This document shows, in pieces, positions 8,123-16,118 of a DNA stretch of 64,000 nucleotides (position 1 is its first letter; the number at the start of each line of letters is the position of its first letter). Made by a program: the position numbers and the translations under genes. The stretch is from an uncultured Lachnospiraceae bacterium (GTDB taxonomy: Bacteria; Bacillota; Clostridia; Lachnospirales; Lachnospiraceae). The notes beneath the pieces are model-generated. The model was not told where the DNA came from and ran no database searches. It saw only the letters and a program-made list of their open reading frames with translations. The stretch spans positions 62,001 to 126,000 of the forward strand of contig ONEK01000009.1 of NCBI GenBank assembly GCA_900316855.1, given 5' to 3'.

Positions 8123-11100
8123 ATGAATTTAAGAATCCGGGAACGAAGCAGACCGGATGGATATAACTGCCAGATGAAGCCGCAAAATACTACAGCCGCA
8201 CATTCAGAAAACAGCACACAGACAGGATCGGGTACAACGCGTCATAGCTCCGCGCGCGGCGGCGCATTCAGGAAAGACATCCTCCGCGCGATCACAAAGG
8301 GGCGGAAACGGTTCTGGTCCATCGTGGCGATCGCGGCCCTCGGAACCATGATGTTTTCCGGACTGCAGGCAGGCTGTCAGGATCTTCGCGTCTGTGCGGA
8401 CCGCTTTTTCGACGCGCAGGGACTGCATGATCTGCAGATTGTTTCCACACTGGGCCTTACAGAAGGGGACGTTCAGGCCCTTTCTGCGCTCGATTCCGTG
8501 GAAAAAGCGGAGGGAATCTATACTGAAACTGTCTCCCTGAGCCTGCAGGATAACTCCGTCATGGATGCCGGTCTCGTCACCTTGAGCACGCAGGGAATCG
8601 ATGTCCCGTACATCGTGGAGGGCTCTCTGCCTCAGAAAGCGGATGAAGCCGCTGTATCACAGAAATTTGCCCGCGACACCGGTCTTGGCGTCGGAGACAC
8701 CTTCACCGTCACACCGGAAGATTCTGTACCGGGCGGCGATGCAGATGCTTCCGATTCTTCCGGCGGCACGTCCGGTACCCCCGATCCATCCGGTTTTGAG
8801 ATCAGTCTGCCAGAGGAATCCGGCAGTAAATCACATCTTCTGTGTACTGCCTTTACCGTCACCGGCATTGTGACGGATCCGCAGGACGTGGACAACCCGT
8901 TCAGTGCCGTCGCCTACCGCACCGACAGCACGAAAAAGGACACCGCCTTCATCCTGAAGGAAGCCGTGGACAGCACGGTTTACAGCTCTGTGGTTCTCAC
9001 GGTGAAAAATTCGGATAAACTATTCTGCTTCGGAGAGGATTACGAAAGCCTCGTCCGGAAGACCGGTGATGCCATCCGGGACACGGTCCGGAGCGACAGG
9101 ATACAGGCGCGCTATCACGAGGTCGCAGACTCCGCGCAGCAGGAGCTGGATGATCAGAAGGCGGAGGCGCAAGCAAAGCTCTCCGATGCGGAAAAGGAGC
9201 TGAACGGCAACCGCCGGAAATTGACCGCGTCCGAAGAAAAACTCAATGAGACCAGGCAGCGGCTCGAAGAGGCGTCAGCGTCGCTTGATACACAGCAGCA
9301 GGCCCTGGATGCGCAGACTGCGTCCATCCGTTCACAGCTTCCGGAGGACGTTCCCGTGCCGGAACCGCAGGCGTCACAGCTTGCCTCAGCTAGGGCACAG
9401 CTGGAAACTGTGCGTCAGCAGCTCAAAGAGGGACAAGCGAAGTATGAGAGCGGCCTTGCGGAATATCAGGATGGACTCGCCAGGCTGAATCAGGCGGAAA
9501 CGGAGCTTGATGAAAAAAGGGCGGACCTTGAGCAGGAGTTTGCAGACGCACAGGACAAGATCGACAGGATCGGACTGCCTTCCTGGTACATCCGCAGCCG
9601 TGAAAGCCTGTCGGGATACTCCAACATTTCATCAGACGCGGATTCCATCCAGTCCATCGGAACCGTGTTTCCGATCGTGTTCTTCCTGGTCGCGTTCCTC
9701 GTCAGTCTCACGACGATCACCCGTATGGTGGAAGAGGACAGGGGACTCATCGGGACGTACAAATCCCTTGGCTTCACAGACCGCGAAATCCGCCGCAAAT
9801 ATCTTGCCTTTGCGGGTCTTGCCTGCCTGACCGGCGTGACAGCAGGAACGCTTCTTGCGTTCCTGGGGCTCCCGACGTTCCTGTTTACGGTGTTTCAGGT
9901 GATGTACCTGATCCCCTCGTTTGTCTACACCTTTATTCCCGGCTGGGGTATTTCCGGTGCGCTGCTGTTTCTTTTCGGGATCGTCCTGGCGGCCTCGCTC
10001 GCCTGCCGGAATCAGCTGAAGCAGGTTCCTGCCACGCTCATGCGGCCGAAGGCTCCGCCGGCAGGTTCCCGGGTGTTCCTGGAGCGGATCACTCACGTCT
10101 GGAGGAGGTTCAGCTTCCTGCAGAAGGTGACGGCGCGGAACCTCTTCCGGTATAAAAAGCGCATGTTCATGACCATCTTCGGAATCGGCGGCTGCATGGC
10201 GCTTCTGCTGTTCGGATTCTCCATCCGGGATTCCGTCGCGGACCTTAGGCCGCGGCAGTACGGCGAAATCCAGCGCTACGATCTCATGGCTGTTTCCTCT
10301 GAAGAAAATAATGAGAACCTGCTGCAGATTATGGATGCCGATACCGGCACGGCAGTGCAGGACTGCCTGTCCGCCGGAATACAGTCTGTAAAAATCAGTG
10401 TTCAGGGTACTTCGGATTCCCCGGATTCCGGTTCGCAGAAGGAGCTGTCCGTCCAACTCATTGTTGTTCCGGACGGGGCAGACTTAAGTCCGTATACCCG
10501 TCTCGTAAGCGGTGGAAAAGAGCTTCGGCTGAATGACAAAGCTGTGATCTGCACGCTGAACGCGTCGAAGGTTCTGGGTTTTGCGGCGGGAGATCCGGTG
10601 AGGATCCAGCTTCCGGACCTCTCGGAGGCAGAGGCTGAGATTACTCAGATCTCGGACAATTATCTGGGCAACATGGTCTATATGACGCGGTCCGCGTTTG
10701 AGAGTCTGTTCGGGGAGGATGCGTATGAAGCGAACGCAGTGTTCGCAAACCTGCTCCTTCCTGCGGACCAGCAGGCGGCCTACGCTGACCGGCTGTCGGA
10801 AAAGGACGGAGTGCTGACCGCCGTCTCCACGCAGAAACTGAAGGACGAATTTGAAGACACGTTCCGACTCATGAACATGGTCGTCGCCATCATCATCGTC
10901 ATGTCCGCGGCGCTCGCCTTCGTTGTGCTGTTTACCCTGCAGACCACGAATATCTCGGAGCGCGAGCGGGAGCTCGCAACCATGAAGGTACTCGGCTTCT
11001 ATGACCGCGAGGTTCATTCCTATGTGAACCGCGAGACATTCCTCCTGTCCGCGATCGGCATCGTCCTCGGCATGCCGCTCGGCAGGCTCTTCGCGCAGTC

Positions 11101-11272
11101 GCTCGTTGTCATCCTGAACCTGCCCTCCATCTACCTGAAGGTCTCCCTGTGGCGGATCAGCTACCTTTATGCCGCCGGCCTGACCATTCTGTTTGCGCTC
11201 ATTGTCGGTCTTGTAACGAACCGCACCCTCAACCGCATCGACCCCGTCACCGCGTTGAAAAGCATTGAATAA
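8123..11272 (+). CDS. FtsX-family ABC transporter permease with coiled coil
   Basis: Large permease (1049 residues). An N-terminal cytoplasmic stretch leads to one membrane helix (IVAIAALGTMMFSGL), then a long extracellular region with a Ser/Gly/Asp-rich segment and an Ala/Glu/Gln-rich coiled coil at about residues 335-470. Two FtsX blocks follow: one near 510-640 (TITRMVEEDRGLIGTYKSLGF) and one at the C-terminus (ERERELATMKVLGFYD). This two-block plan with a coiled-coil insert is typical of stand-alone MacB-like permeases in Clostridia. The ATG at 8123 is chosen because AAGGAGA precedes it. Substrate unknown. Confidence 0.9.
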   Translation: MNLRIRERSRPDGYNCQMKPQNTTAAHSENSTQTGSGTTRHSSARGGAFRKDILRAITKGRKRFWSIVAIAALGTMMFSGLQAGCQDLRVCADRFFDAQGLHDLQIVSTLGLTEGDVQALSALDSVEKAEGIYTETVSLSLQDNSVMDAGLVTLSTQGIDVPYIVEGSLPQKADEAAVSQKFARDTGLGVGDTFTVTPEDSVPGGDADASDSSGGTSGTPDPSGFEISLPEESGSKSHLLCTAFTVTGIVTDPQDVDNPFSAVAYRTDSTKKDTAFILKEAVDSTVYSSVVLTVKNSDKLFCFGEDYESLVRKTGDAIRDTVRSDRIQARYHEVADSAQQELDDQKAEAQAKLSDAEKELNGNRRKLTASEEKLNETRQRLEEASASLDTQQQALDAQTASIRSQLPEDVPVPEPQASQLASARAQLETVRQQLKEGQAKYESGLAEYQDGLARLNQAETELDEKRADLEQEFADAQDKIDRIGLPSWYIRSRESLSGYSNISSDADSIQSIGTVFPIVFFLVAFLVSLTTITRMVEEDRGLIGTYKSLGFTDREIRRKYLAFAGLACLTGVTAGTLLAFLGLPTFLFTVFQVMYLIPSFVYTFIPGWGISGALLFLFGIVLAASLACRNQLKQVPATLMRPKAPPAGSRVFLERITHVWRRFSFLQKVTARNLFRYKKRMFMTIFGIGGCMALLLFGFSIRDSVADLRPRQYGEIQRYDLMAVSSEENNENLLQIMDADTGTAVQDCLSAGIQSVKISVQGTSDSPDSGSQKELSVQLIVVPDGADLSPYTRLVSGGKELRLNDKAVICTLNASKVLGFAAGDPVRIQLPDLSEAEAEITQISDNYLGNMVYMTRSAFESLFGEDAYEANAVFANLLLPADQQAAYADRLSEKDGVLTAVSTQKLKDEFEDTFRLMNMVVAIIIVMSAALAFVVLFTLQTTNISERERELATMKVLGFYDREVHSYVNRETFLLSAIGIVLGMPLGRLFAQSLVVILNLPSIYLKVSLWRISYLYAAGLTILFALIVGLVTNRTLNRIDPVTALKSIE

Positions 11273-11279
11273 GATCACA

Positions 11280-11386
11280 CGGGCTCCGCTGATGCGGAGC
11301 CCGTTGTGATTCGAACGCGACGCCATCCGGCATCGCGTTCGTGAAGCTTCGGAGAAAACGCCTCCGCGTTTTCTCCGAAGCTTCAC
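11280..11386. repeat. Three hairpins downstream of the permease, one with a 21-bp perfect stem
   Basis: CGGGCTCCGC/GCGGAGCCCG (11280-11303, loop TGAT, extended by ATCACA/TGTGAT). GAACGCGA/TCGCGTTC (about 11313-11340). A perfect 21-bp stem at 11341-11361/11366-11386 with loop CTCC. None is followed by a T-run on the plus strand. Confidence 0.85.
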
Positions 11387-11405
11387 GCTGTGAATTTATT
11401 GAAGC

Positions 11406-11452
11406 AGAACAAAACAGAAACAGGCTCCGCAATGCGGAGCCTGTTTCTGTTT
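11406..11452 (-). terminator. Terminator of lexA, 19-bp perfect stem
   Basis: Arms 11412-11430 and 11434-11452 pair perfectly around AAT. Read on the minus strand the stem ends in TTTCTGTTTTG. It begins one base past the lexA stop. The tip GGCTCCGC/GCGGAGCC repeats that of the 11280 hairpin. Confidence 0.8.
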
Positions 11453-11453
11453 A

Positions 11454-12071
11454 TCAGCGCATGATCCGGTAGACGCCGAAGACCTTGCCGAGGATGATGC
11501 AGTGGTCGACGATGATCGGCTCCATTTCATCATTTTCCGGCTGCAGGCGGATGTGTCCCTTCTCTTTATAAAAACGCTTTACCGTTGCGGAATCATCGAT
11601 CAGGGCAACTACAATCTCACCGTTCTCAGCCGTGCTGCACGAATTGACGAAGATGTAATCCCCGTCCAGGATACCGGCATTGATCATGGAGGTTCCGTGA
11701 ACCTTCAGGACATAAGACTCACCGGAAGGAACATTCTCGGACGGAACAGGGAAATAGCTCTCGATGTTCTGCTCCGCGAGGATCGGCTGCCCGGCGGCAA
11801 CGCGGCCCACAATCGGAAGCGAGGTTGTCTCCGTGCGGAGCATTTGGAAATTGTCATCACAGATCTCAATGGCACGCGGCTTCGTCGCATCCCGCTTAAT
11901 ATATCCGTTCTTCTCGAGCGTCTCCAGATGAGAATGAACGGAAGAGGTCGACTTCAGATTAACCGCCTTGCAGATCTCGCGGACCGCCGGCGGATAACCC
12001 CGGTCAAGGATTTCCTGCTTGATGTAATCCAGGATTTCCTGCTGTTTCTTGGTAATACGTCCCTTCGGCAT
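11454..12071 (-). CDS. lexA: SOS repressor LexA
   Basis: LexA of 205 residues. The N-terminal winged helix (ITKKQQEILDYIKQEILDRGYPPAVREI) recognises SOS boxes. The C-terminal S24 autoprotease has the Ala-Gly cleavage site in GRVAAGQPILAE, the nucleophilic Ser in HGTSMINAGI and the general-base Lys in DDSATVKRFY. RecA filaments trigger self-cleavage. The start at 12071 is chosen over an upstream extension because GGAGGG precedes it and the wHTH begins there. Its promoter region carries LexA boxes, so it is autoregulated and shares control with the divergent LysM gene. Confidence 0.97.
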   Translation of the reverse strand: MPKGRITKKQQEILDYIKQEILDRGYPPAVREICKAVNLKSTSSVHSHLETLEKNGYIKRDATKPRAIEICDDNFQMLRTETTSLPIVGRVAAGQPILAEQNIESYFPVPSENVPSGESYVLKVHGTSMINAGILDGDYIFVNSCSTAENGEIVVALIDDSATVKRFYKEKGHIRLQPENDEMEPIIVDHCIILGKVFGVYRIMR

Positions 12072-12230
12072 GTCTGTCCCTCCGCATTCATTCCTATCTG
12101 AAATCAGGTGACAGCAGTAACTGTATATTACAGCACTGCGTACAGTAAGCGCAGTCAGAAAAATCTGCGTGTCTGTATTCATCTCACAGCATGACCGGCC
12201 TGTTTACACATCCTGCATGACTGTCAGAAT

Positions 12231-12242
12231 GAACATAAGTTC
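12231..12242. promoter_or_regulatory. LexA box GAAC-ATAA-GTTC
   Basis: Perfect palindrome (extended to TGAACATAAGTTCA) placed at the predicted lexA transcription start, fitting the Gram-positive SOS box CGAACNNNNGTTCG core. Confidence 0.8.
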
Positions 12243-12250
12243 ATAACCTA

Positions 12251-12279
12251 ATTATAAGCACTATCTGACGAAAAGGCAA
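12251..12279 (-). promoter_or_regulatory. lexA promoter
   Basis: On the minus strand TTGCCT (12274-12279), 17-base spacer, TATAAT (12251-12256). The SOS box at 12231-12242 overlaps the start site. Confidence 0.75.
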
Positions 12280-12302
12280 ACACATTTTCCAAAAGTCTGT
12301 TC

Positions 12303-12316
12303 CGAAAAAATGTTCG
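12303..12316. promoter_or_regulatory. LexA box CGAAAAAATGTTCG
   Basis: Matches the CGAACNNNNGTTCG consensus at all but one half-site base; lies between the two divergent promoters. Confidence 0.7.
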
Positions 12317-12324
12317 ATTTTCCA

Positions 12325-12353
12325 TTGACATTCGAATGTCTGTTCGCTATACT
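12325..12353 (+). promoter_or_regulatory. SOS-controlled promoter of the LysM gene with LexA box in its spacer
   Basis: TTGACA (12325-12330), exactly 17 bases, TATACT (12348-12353). The spacer contains the SOS box CGAATGTCTGTTCG (12333-12346), so bound LexA would block RNA polymerase directly. A leader of about 180 bases follows before the gene. Confidence 0.85.
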
Positions 12354-12538
12354 TCAGCATGTGGGGGAAACAGGTGTTCCGAACGCATGAACCGAACAGA
12401 TATGCGCCTGTGATCTTCGAAAGTTTCCGGACAGCCGGCTGCGGGCTGTTTCGGCACGGATACAGACAGCAGACGGGTATTGGATCATGAAAGACATTCG
12501 GCCGGCAGCGGCAGAGTGAGAGCAGCAGGAGGCAGGAG

Positions 12539-12916
12539 ATGAGTTACCGGGTCAGGGCAGCGAGAGCCAGAAAGGCACGTGAAATTTATATTCAGAATGT
12601 ACACTTTGTGATGGTATTGATTACGATAGCAGCGGTGCTTCTGACAGCGATGACTGTTTTCCGTTTTTCCTCTCATGCACAGGCGGAGTCGGATCATCCG
12701 GCATACAAGTATTACACCAGTGTCACAGTCTCAGCGGATCATTCGCTGGACGACATTGCAGCTGAAAACTCCGATCCGGCCTACTACAGGTCTGTGGAAG
12801 ACTATCTTGAAGAGGTAGCGCAGATCAACCACCTTGCAGTGGAAGACGGTGCGGTTGTCGGCGCTGTCCCCGGAGCGCAGATCATCGTTCCCTACTACAG
12901 CTATGAATTCAAATAG
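12539..12916 (+). CDS. yneA: LysM-domain cell division suppressor, YneA-type
   Basis: 125-residue protein with a short basic N-terminus, one membrane helix (FVMVLITIAAVLLTAMTVF, about 23-41) and a C-terminal LysM-like domain (SVTVSADHSLDDIAAE...GAQIIVPYYSYEFK). Size, topology and divergent position from lexA match YneA, the SOS-induced inhibitor that blocks division while DNA is damaged. Sequence alone supports LysM plus anchor; the function is inferred from the SOS promoter and synteny. AGGAGG lies six bases before the ATG. A GACAGGC/GCCTGTC inverted repeat follows the stop. Confidence 0.82.
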   Translation: MSYRVRAARARKAREIYIQNVHFVMVLITIAAVLLTAMTVFRFSSHAQAESDHPAYKYYTSVTVSADHSLDDIAAENSDPAYYRSVEDYLEEVAQINHLAVEDGAVVGAVPGAQIIVPYYSYEFK

Positions 12917-13137
12917 AGACAGGCTCCGGACGAGGCCTGTCTGCTGTTACAGCAGCGTCGATTCAGCAATTCTCCTCAAAATGAAACGGATTCGCGGCTA
13001 TTTTTGTAAAAATATTTTTTGATTTCGATGCTAAGATAGTAGCGGTTCGTTTGATTTGATTGTGATTGCAGGAAATTGCCGTATATTTCTCCGAAACGTA
13101 TGGCTGAAACATTTTCCTGCAGAGAGGGGACAAGGGA

Positions 13138-14334
13138 ATGGATTCCTTGGAATTGTGCCGTGAACTGGCCATCATTATCGTCGCTGCCAAGATCTGCGGC
13201 CTGGTGGCGCGCAAGATCCGTGTGCCGCAGGTTGCCGGCGAGATTGTCGCCGGACTCATCATCGGACCCAGCCTGTTCGGCTGGGTGCAGACGTCTGATT
13301 TCCTGGGAGATCTCGCGGAAATCGGCGTGATCTTTCTGATGTTCAACGCTGGACTCGGCACGAACATCAACACACTGAAGAAGACCGGCATCAAGGCAAC
13401 GCTCATCGCCTGCGCCGGTGTGTTTATCCCGCTGATCTGCGGAGCGCTTCTGTTCATGACATTCTATGGCTGGTCAGCGCCCGGAACGGAGGAGTTCTAC
13501 CGCGGCATTTTTATCGGCACCATCCTGACCGCCACCAGTGTCAGCATTACGGTACAGGCGCTTAAGGAGCTGGGAAAGCTCTCGACAGAGGTCGGTCAGA
13601 CGATCATGAGTGCGGCCATCATCGATGACGTCATCGGCATTCTCGTCCTGACATTCGTCATCGGCCTGAAGGACCCTTCCCAGTCGATCGCGAAGGTGGT
13701 ATTCAGCACGGCGCTGTTCTTTGTGTTTGCCGTCGGTGCAGGCTATGTCATATTCATAGCATTCCGCAAAATCGATGAGCGCTGGCCTCATACGCAGCGT
13801 ATTCCGATCCTGGCGATGGCCCTGGCGTTCGGCTTCTCCTATATTGCTGAGCACTTCTTCGGCGTCGCGGATATCACAGGCGCTTACTGCGCAGGTGTCA
13901 TCCTGAGCTCCATTTCGGATTCCGATTATATTTCCCGCAAGATGGATATTGAGTCGTACATGCTGTTCGGACCCATTTTCTTTGCCTCCATCGGCCTGCA
14001 GACCAATGTCCGTGAGCTTGATATGACCATCCTGCTGTTCTCGGTATTCTTTGTGATTGTCGGTATGGCGGCAAAGGTTGTGGGCTGCGGCGCCATGGCA
14101 AGGATTCTCCGGTATAACGGCTCCGATTCCCTGAAAATCGGCTGCGGTATGATGACGCGCGGCGAGGTTGCACTCATTGTCGCGCAGCGCGGCCTGAAGA
14201 TGGGACTTCTGAAGGAGCAGTTCTTTACCTCCGTCATCCTGCTGATCATCGTCAGCTCCATTACAACGCCGATCATCCTCAAGCTCCTGTATTCCCGCAA
14301 TGTTACTAAGCCTGCGTCTATAAAGGCGCAGTGA
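13138..14334 (+). CDS. CPA2-family cation/proton antiporter
   Basis: 398-residue integral membrane protein of the KefB/NapA-like Na+/H+ exchanger family with about 12 helices. Characteristic pieces are VPQVAGEIVAGLIIGP in helix 2, the ion-binding Asp-Asp pair in SAAIIDDVIGILVLTF, and MTRGEVALIVAQRG near the end. It lacks the C-terminal TrkA-N domain of Kef channels. GAGAGGGG-like sequence precedes the ATG. It is transcribed alone and ends at a symmetric terminator shared with the convergent recombinase. The ion is not predictable. Confidence 0.9.
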   Translation: MDSLELCRELAIIIVAAKICGLVARKIRVPQVAGEIVAGLIIGPSLFGWVQTSDFLGDLAEIGVIFLMFNAGLGTNINTLKKTGIKATLIACAGVFIPLICGALLFMTFYGWSAPGTEEFYRGIFIGTILTATSVSITVQALKELGKLSTEVGQTIMSAAIIDDVIGILVLTFVIGLKDPSQSIAKVVFSTALFFVFAVGAGYVIFIAFRKIDERWPHTQRIPILAMALAFGFSYIAEHFFGVADITGAYCAGVILSSISDSDYISRKMDIESYMLFGPIFFASIGLQTNVRELDMTILLFSVFFVIVGMAAKVVGCGAMARILRYNGSDSLKIGCGMMTRGEVALIVAQRGLKMGLLKEQFFTSVILLIIVSSITTPIILKLLYSRNVTKPASIKAQ

Positions 14335-14379
14335 CCAGGTTTCCACCCGCCTGTCACGCACATCCACGTAAGGACGTGA

Positions 14380-14409
14380 AAATCCCCCGCTGCCGGCAGC
14401 GGGGGATTT
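14380..14409. terminator. Bidirectional terminator, 30-base perfect palindrome
   Basis: Arms AAATCCCCCGCTGCC/GGCAGCGGGGGATTT pair perfectly. It sits between convergent genes (antiporter on plus, recombinase on minus) and can serve both. Confidence 0.8.
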
Positions 14410-14426
14410 AAAGGGGCCCGTTCCGC

Positions 14427-15497
14427 TTATTCAGGCTTCTCACGCAGCTTCACGATATTGGCGGCGCTGCGCCTCCTGTCCTCGTCAATGGCGGCATAGT
14501 GGCGCTTTGTGGTATTGACATCCTTGTGGCCCAGCACATCCGCAACGAGGTAAATATCGCCTGTTTCGCGGTAGAGCTCCGTGCCGTACGTGGAGCGGAG
14601 CTTATGCGGGGTGATCTTTTTCAGCGAGGTGACCGTGAGGGCATATTTTTTCACAAGCTTTTCCACGGCGCGCACCGTGATCCTGCGGTTCTGCATGGAC
14701 AGGAAGAGGGCATTTTCCGAGCCCTTCTGCGGCTGCATTTCGTTTCTCTGTTCCAGGTAGATGTGCAGCTGCTGCTCAACCTCATCGCCGAAATAGACAA
14801 TCGCGTCGTATCCGCCCTTGCGGTGGACCCGGATTCCGTCCTCGTCGAAGTTGACATCCTGCACATCGAGTCCCACGCATTCGCTCACACGGATTCCGGT
14901 CCCCAGAAGGAGCGTCAGCAGAGCCATGTCGCGCGTCTTCGTTTTCTCATGGTATTTCAGCTGTGCCTTCGTCAGCCCCGTGCCGTCCTCCACCTGATCC
15001 AGGAGCCTTGCCACCTCGTTCGGCTCCAGCCGGATGATCGGCTTGGCGTGGCGCTTGGGCATGGCAACGAGGGCCGCCACATCCTTTTCGATCAGCTCCG
15101 ATGTATAGAAGTAGCGGTACATGCTGCGCAGGGCAGACAGCTTGCGCGATTTCCCGCGGTCGTCATTGGTGTAGACCTTTCCCTCTTTTTCATAATACGT
15201 GCAGTATTCCAGGAAGTCCTCGATGTCCTCCTTTTCAATGCGGTCCAGCACGGACAACGGGAAATCATGAATTTCCATTTTCGCAAGGATCGGGTTGTTC
15301 TCGTGCATATATTCGAAGAAAACCCTGAGGTCATAGGCATAGGCAAGCCTCGTCCTCGACTCTGTTGTCTCCGCAATCCCGCGGAAAAACTGCCTGCAGA
15401 ATGAGGGGAGCTCCCGGTATAATTCACGCATCTTCAGCGTATTCTGAATGTCCACCTTCTCGTTATACGTTTCGCGGTCGGCATCGGTGTGCTGCAT
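14427..15497 (-). CDS. Tyrosine recombinase (XerC/XerD type)
   Basis: 356-residue site-specific recombinase with an N-terminal SAM-like core-binding domain (about 30-150) and a C-terminal catalytic domain. All catalytic residues are visible: Arg in GTGIRVSE, Lys in VHRKGGYD, His-x-x-Arg in TPHKLRSTYG, His in VLGHKDVNT and Tyr in KRHYA. GAGGGA precedes the ATG. No phage or integrative genes flank it and no att sites were found, so a chromosomal Xer-like role seems likelier than an integrase. Which Xer it is cannot be settled here. Confidence 0.9.
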   Translation of the reverse strand: MQHTDADRETYNEKVDIQNTLKMRELYRELPSFCRQFFRGIAETTESRTRLAYAYDLRVFFEYMHENNPILAKMEIHDFPLSVLDRIEKEDIEDFLEYCTYYEKEGKVYTNDDRGKSRKLSALRSMYRYFYTSELIEKDVAALVAMPKRHAKPIIRLEPNEVARLLDQVEDGTGLTKAQLKYHEKTKTRDMALLTLLLGTGIRVSECVGLDVQDVNFDEDGIRVHRKGGYDAIVYFGDEVEQQLHIYLEQRNEMQPQKGSENALFLSMQNRRITVRAVEKLVKKYALTVTSLKKITPHKLRSTYGTELYRETGDIYLVADVLGHKDVNTTKRHYAAIDEDRRRSAANIVKLREKPE

Positions 15498-15678
15498 CTT
15501 CAGTCCCTCGTTTTTTGATTTTCCCGGATCCTGTTTCTGATTTTCCGGTTAACGCTGCTTCTGAGAGCAGGCAAGTATTCGTTAAACATCTGTTTTGAAT
15601 TGTAGCACGAAGCGGCAGGACAGGAGCGGATCAGGATGACAAAATCTTCCCGTTTTCAGGGACGCTCTGATTCCCGAA

Positions 15679-15986
15679 TCATGCTATGATTTAGGTGTCA
15701 AAAGTACCAATTGGTATAACATGACATACGAATTGCTTCGCAGCTCCGCTGCTTCCGCAATTCTACAAACATCCGAAATCCGCGCACCGCTATTGAGTTT
15801 ACAATACCCGAGGGGATGCCGAAGGCATCACCTCGTAGTATGAAAGATGGAGCGTAAGTGACATCTTTCATACTCACTTTCGGATGTTTGGACTCACTTT
15901 CGGATGTTTGGCGGGTCCCAAGTCCAAATCGCTATTCGAGCAAGCTCGAAAGCGATTTGGTACATTTGACCCTTATGTCATGCTAT
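15679..15986. repeat. Composite palindromic element with terminal inverted repeats and 9-bp direct repeats
   Basis: Lies in the 621-base gap between recombinase and AI-2E gene. TCATGCTAT occurs at 15679-15687 and 15978-15986. Just inside, 16-base terminal inverted repeats match at 14 positions (GTGTCAAAAGTACCAA against GGGTCAAATGTACCAA). Nested inside are an imperfect GAATTGC/GCAATTC stem, CGAGG...CCTCG around GCCGAAGGC, an 11-bp TATGAAAGATG/CATCTTTCATA stem, a 10+7-bp stem ending at 15960, and a 20-base tandem pair (15872-15891, 15892-15911). No coding capacity. Confidence 0.75.
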
Positions 15987-15989
15987 ACT
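15981..15989 (+). promoter_or_regulatory. Extended -10 element for the AI-2E gene
   Basis: TGCTATACT is a good extended -10 sequence; no convincing -35. It overlaps the right-hand direct repeat of the palindromic element, so the element may supply or border the promoter. Confidence 0.35.
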
Positions 15990-16118
15990 TTCATTGTTTA
16001 CATTTCAAAAGCGGGGATCAGCCGGCCGGCACGGCAATTCGTCCGTAAATCTTTCGTAATTCGTTCGCCGGTCACGCCTCTGTGACCCGCGGCGTTTCAT
16101 TTGACATCCGGGAGAGCT

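Noticed and set aside
14427-15497. Tyrosine recombinase as integrase of a mobile island
   Set aside because: No att-like direct repeats, no phage or conjugation genes, and housekeeping genes on both sides.
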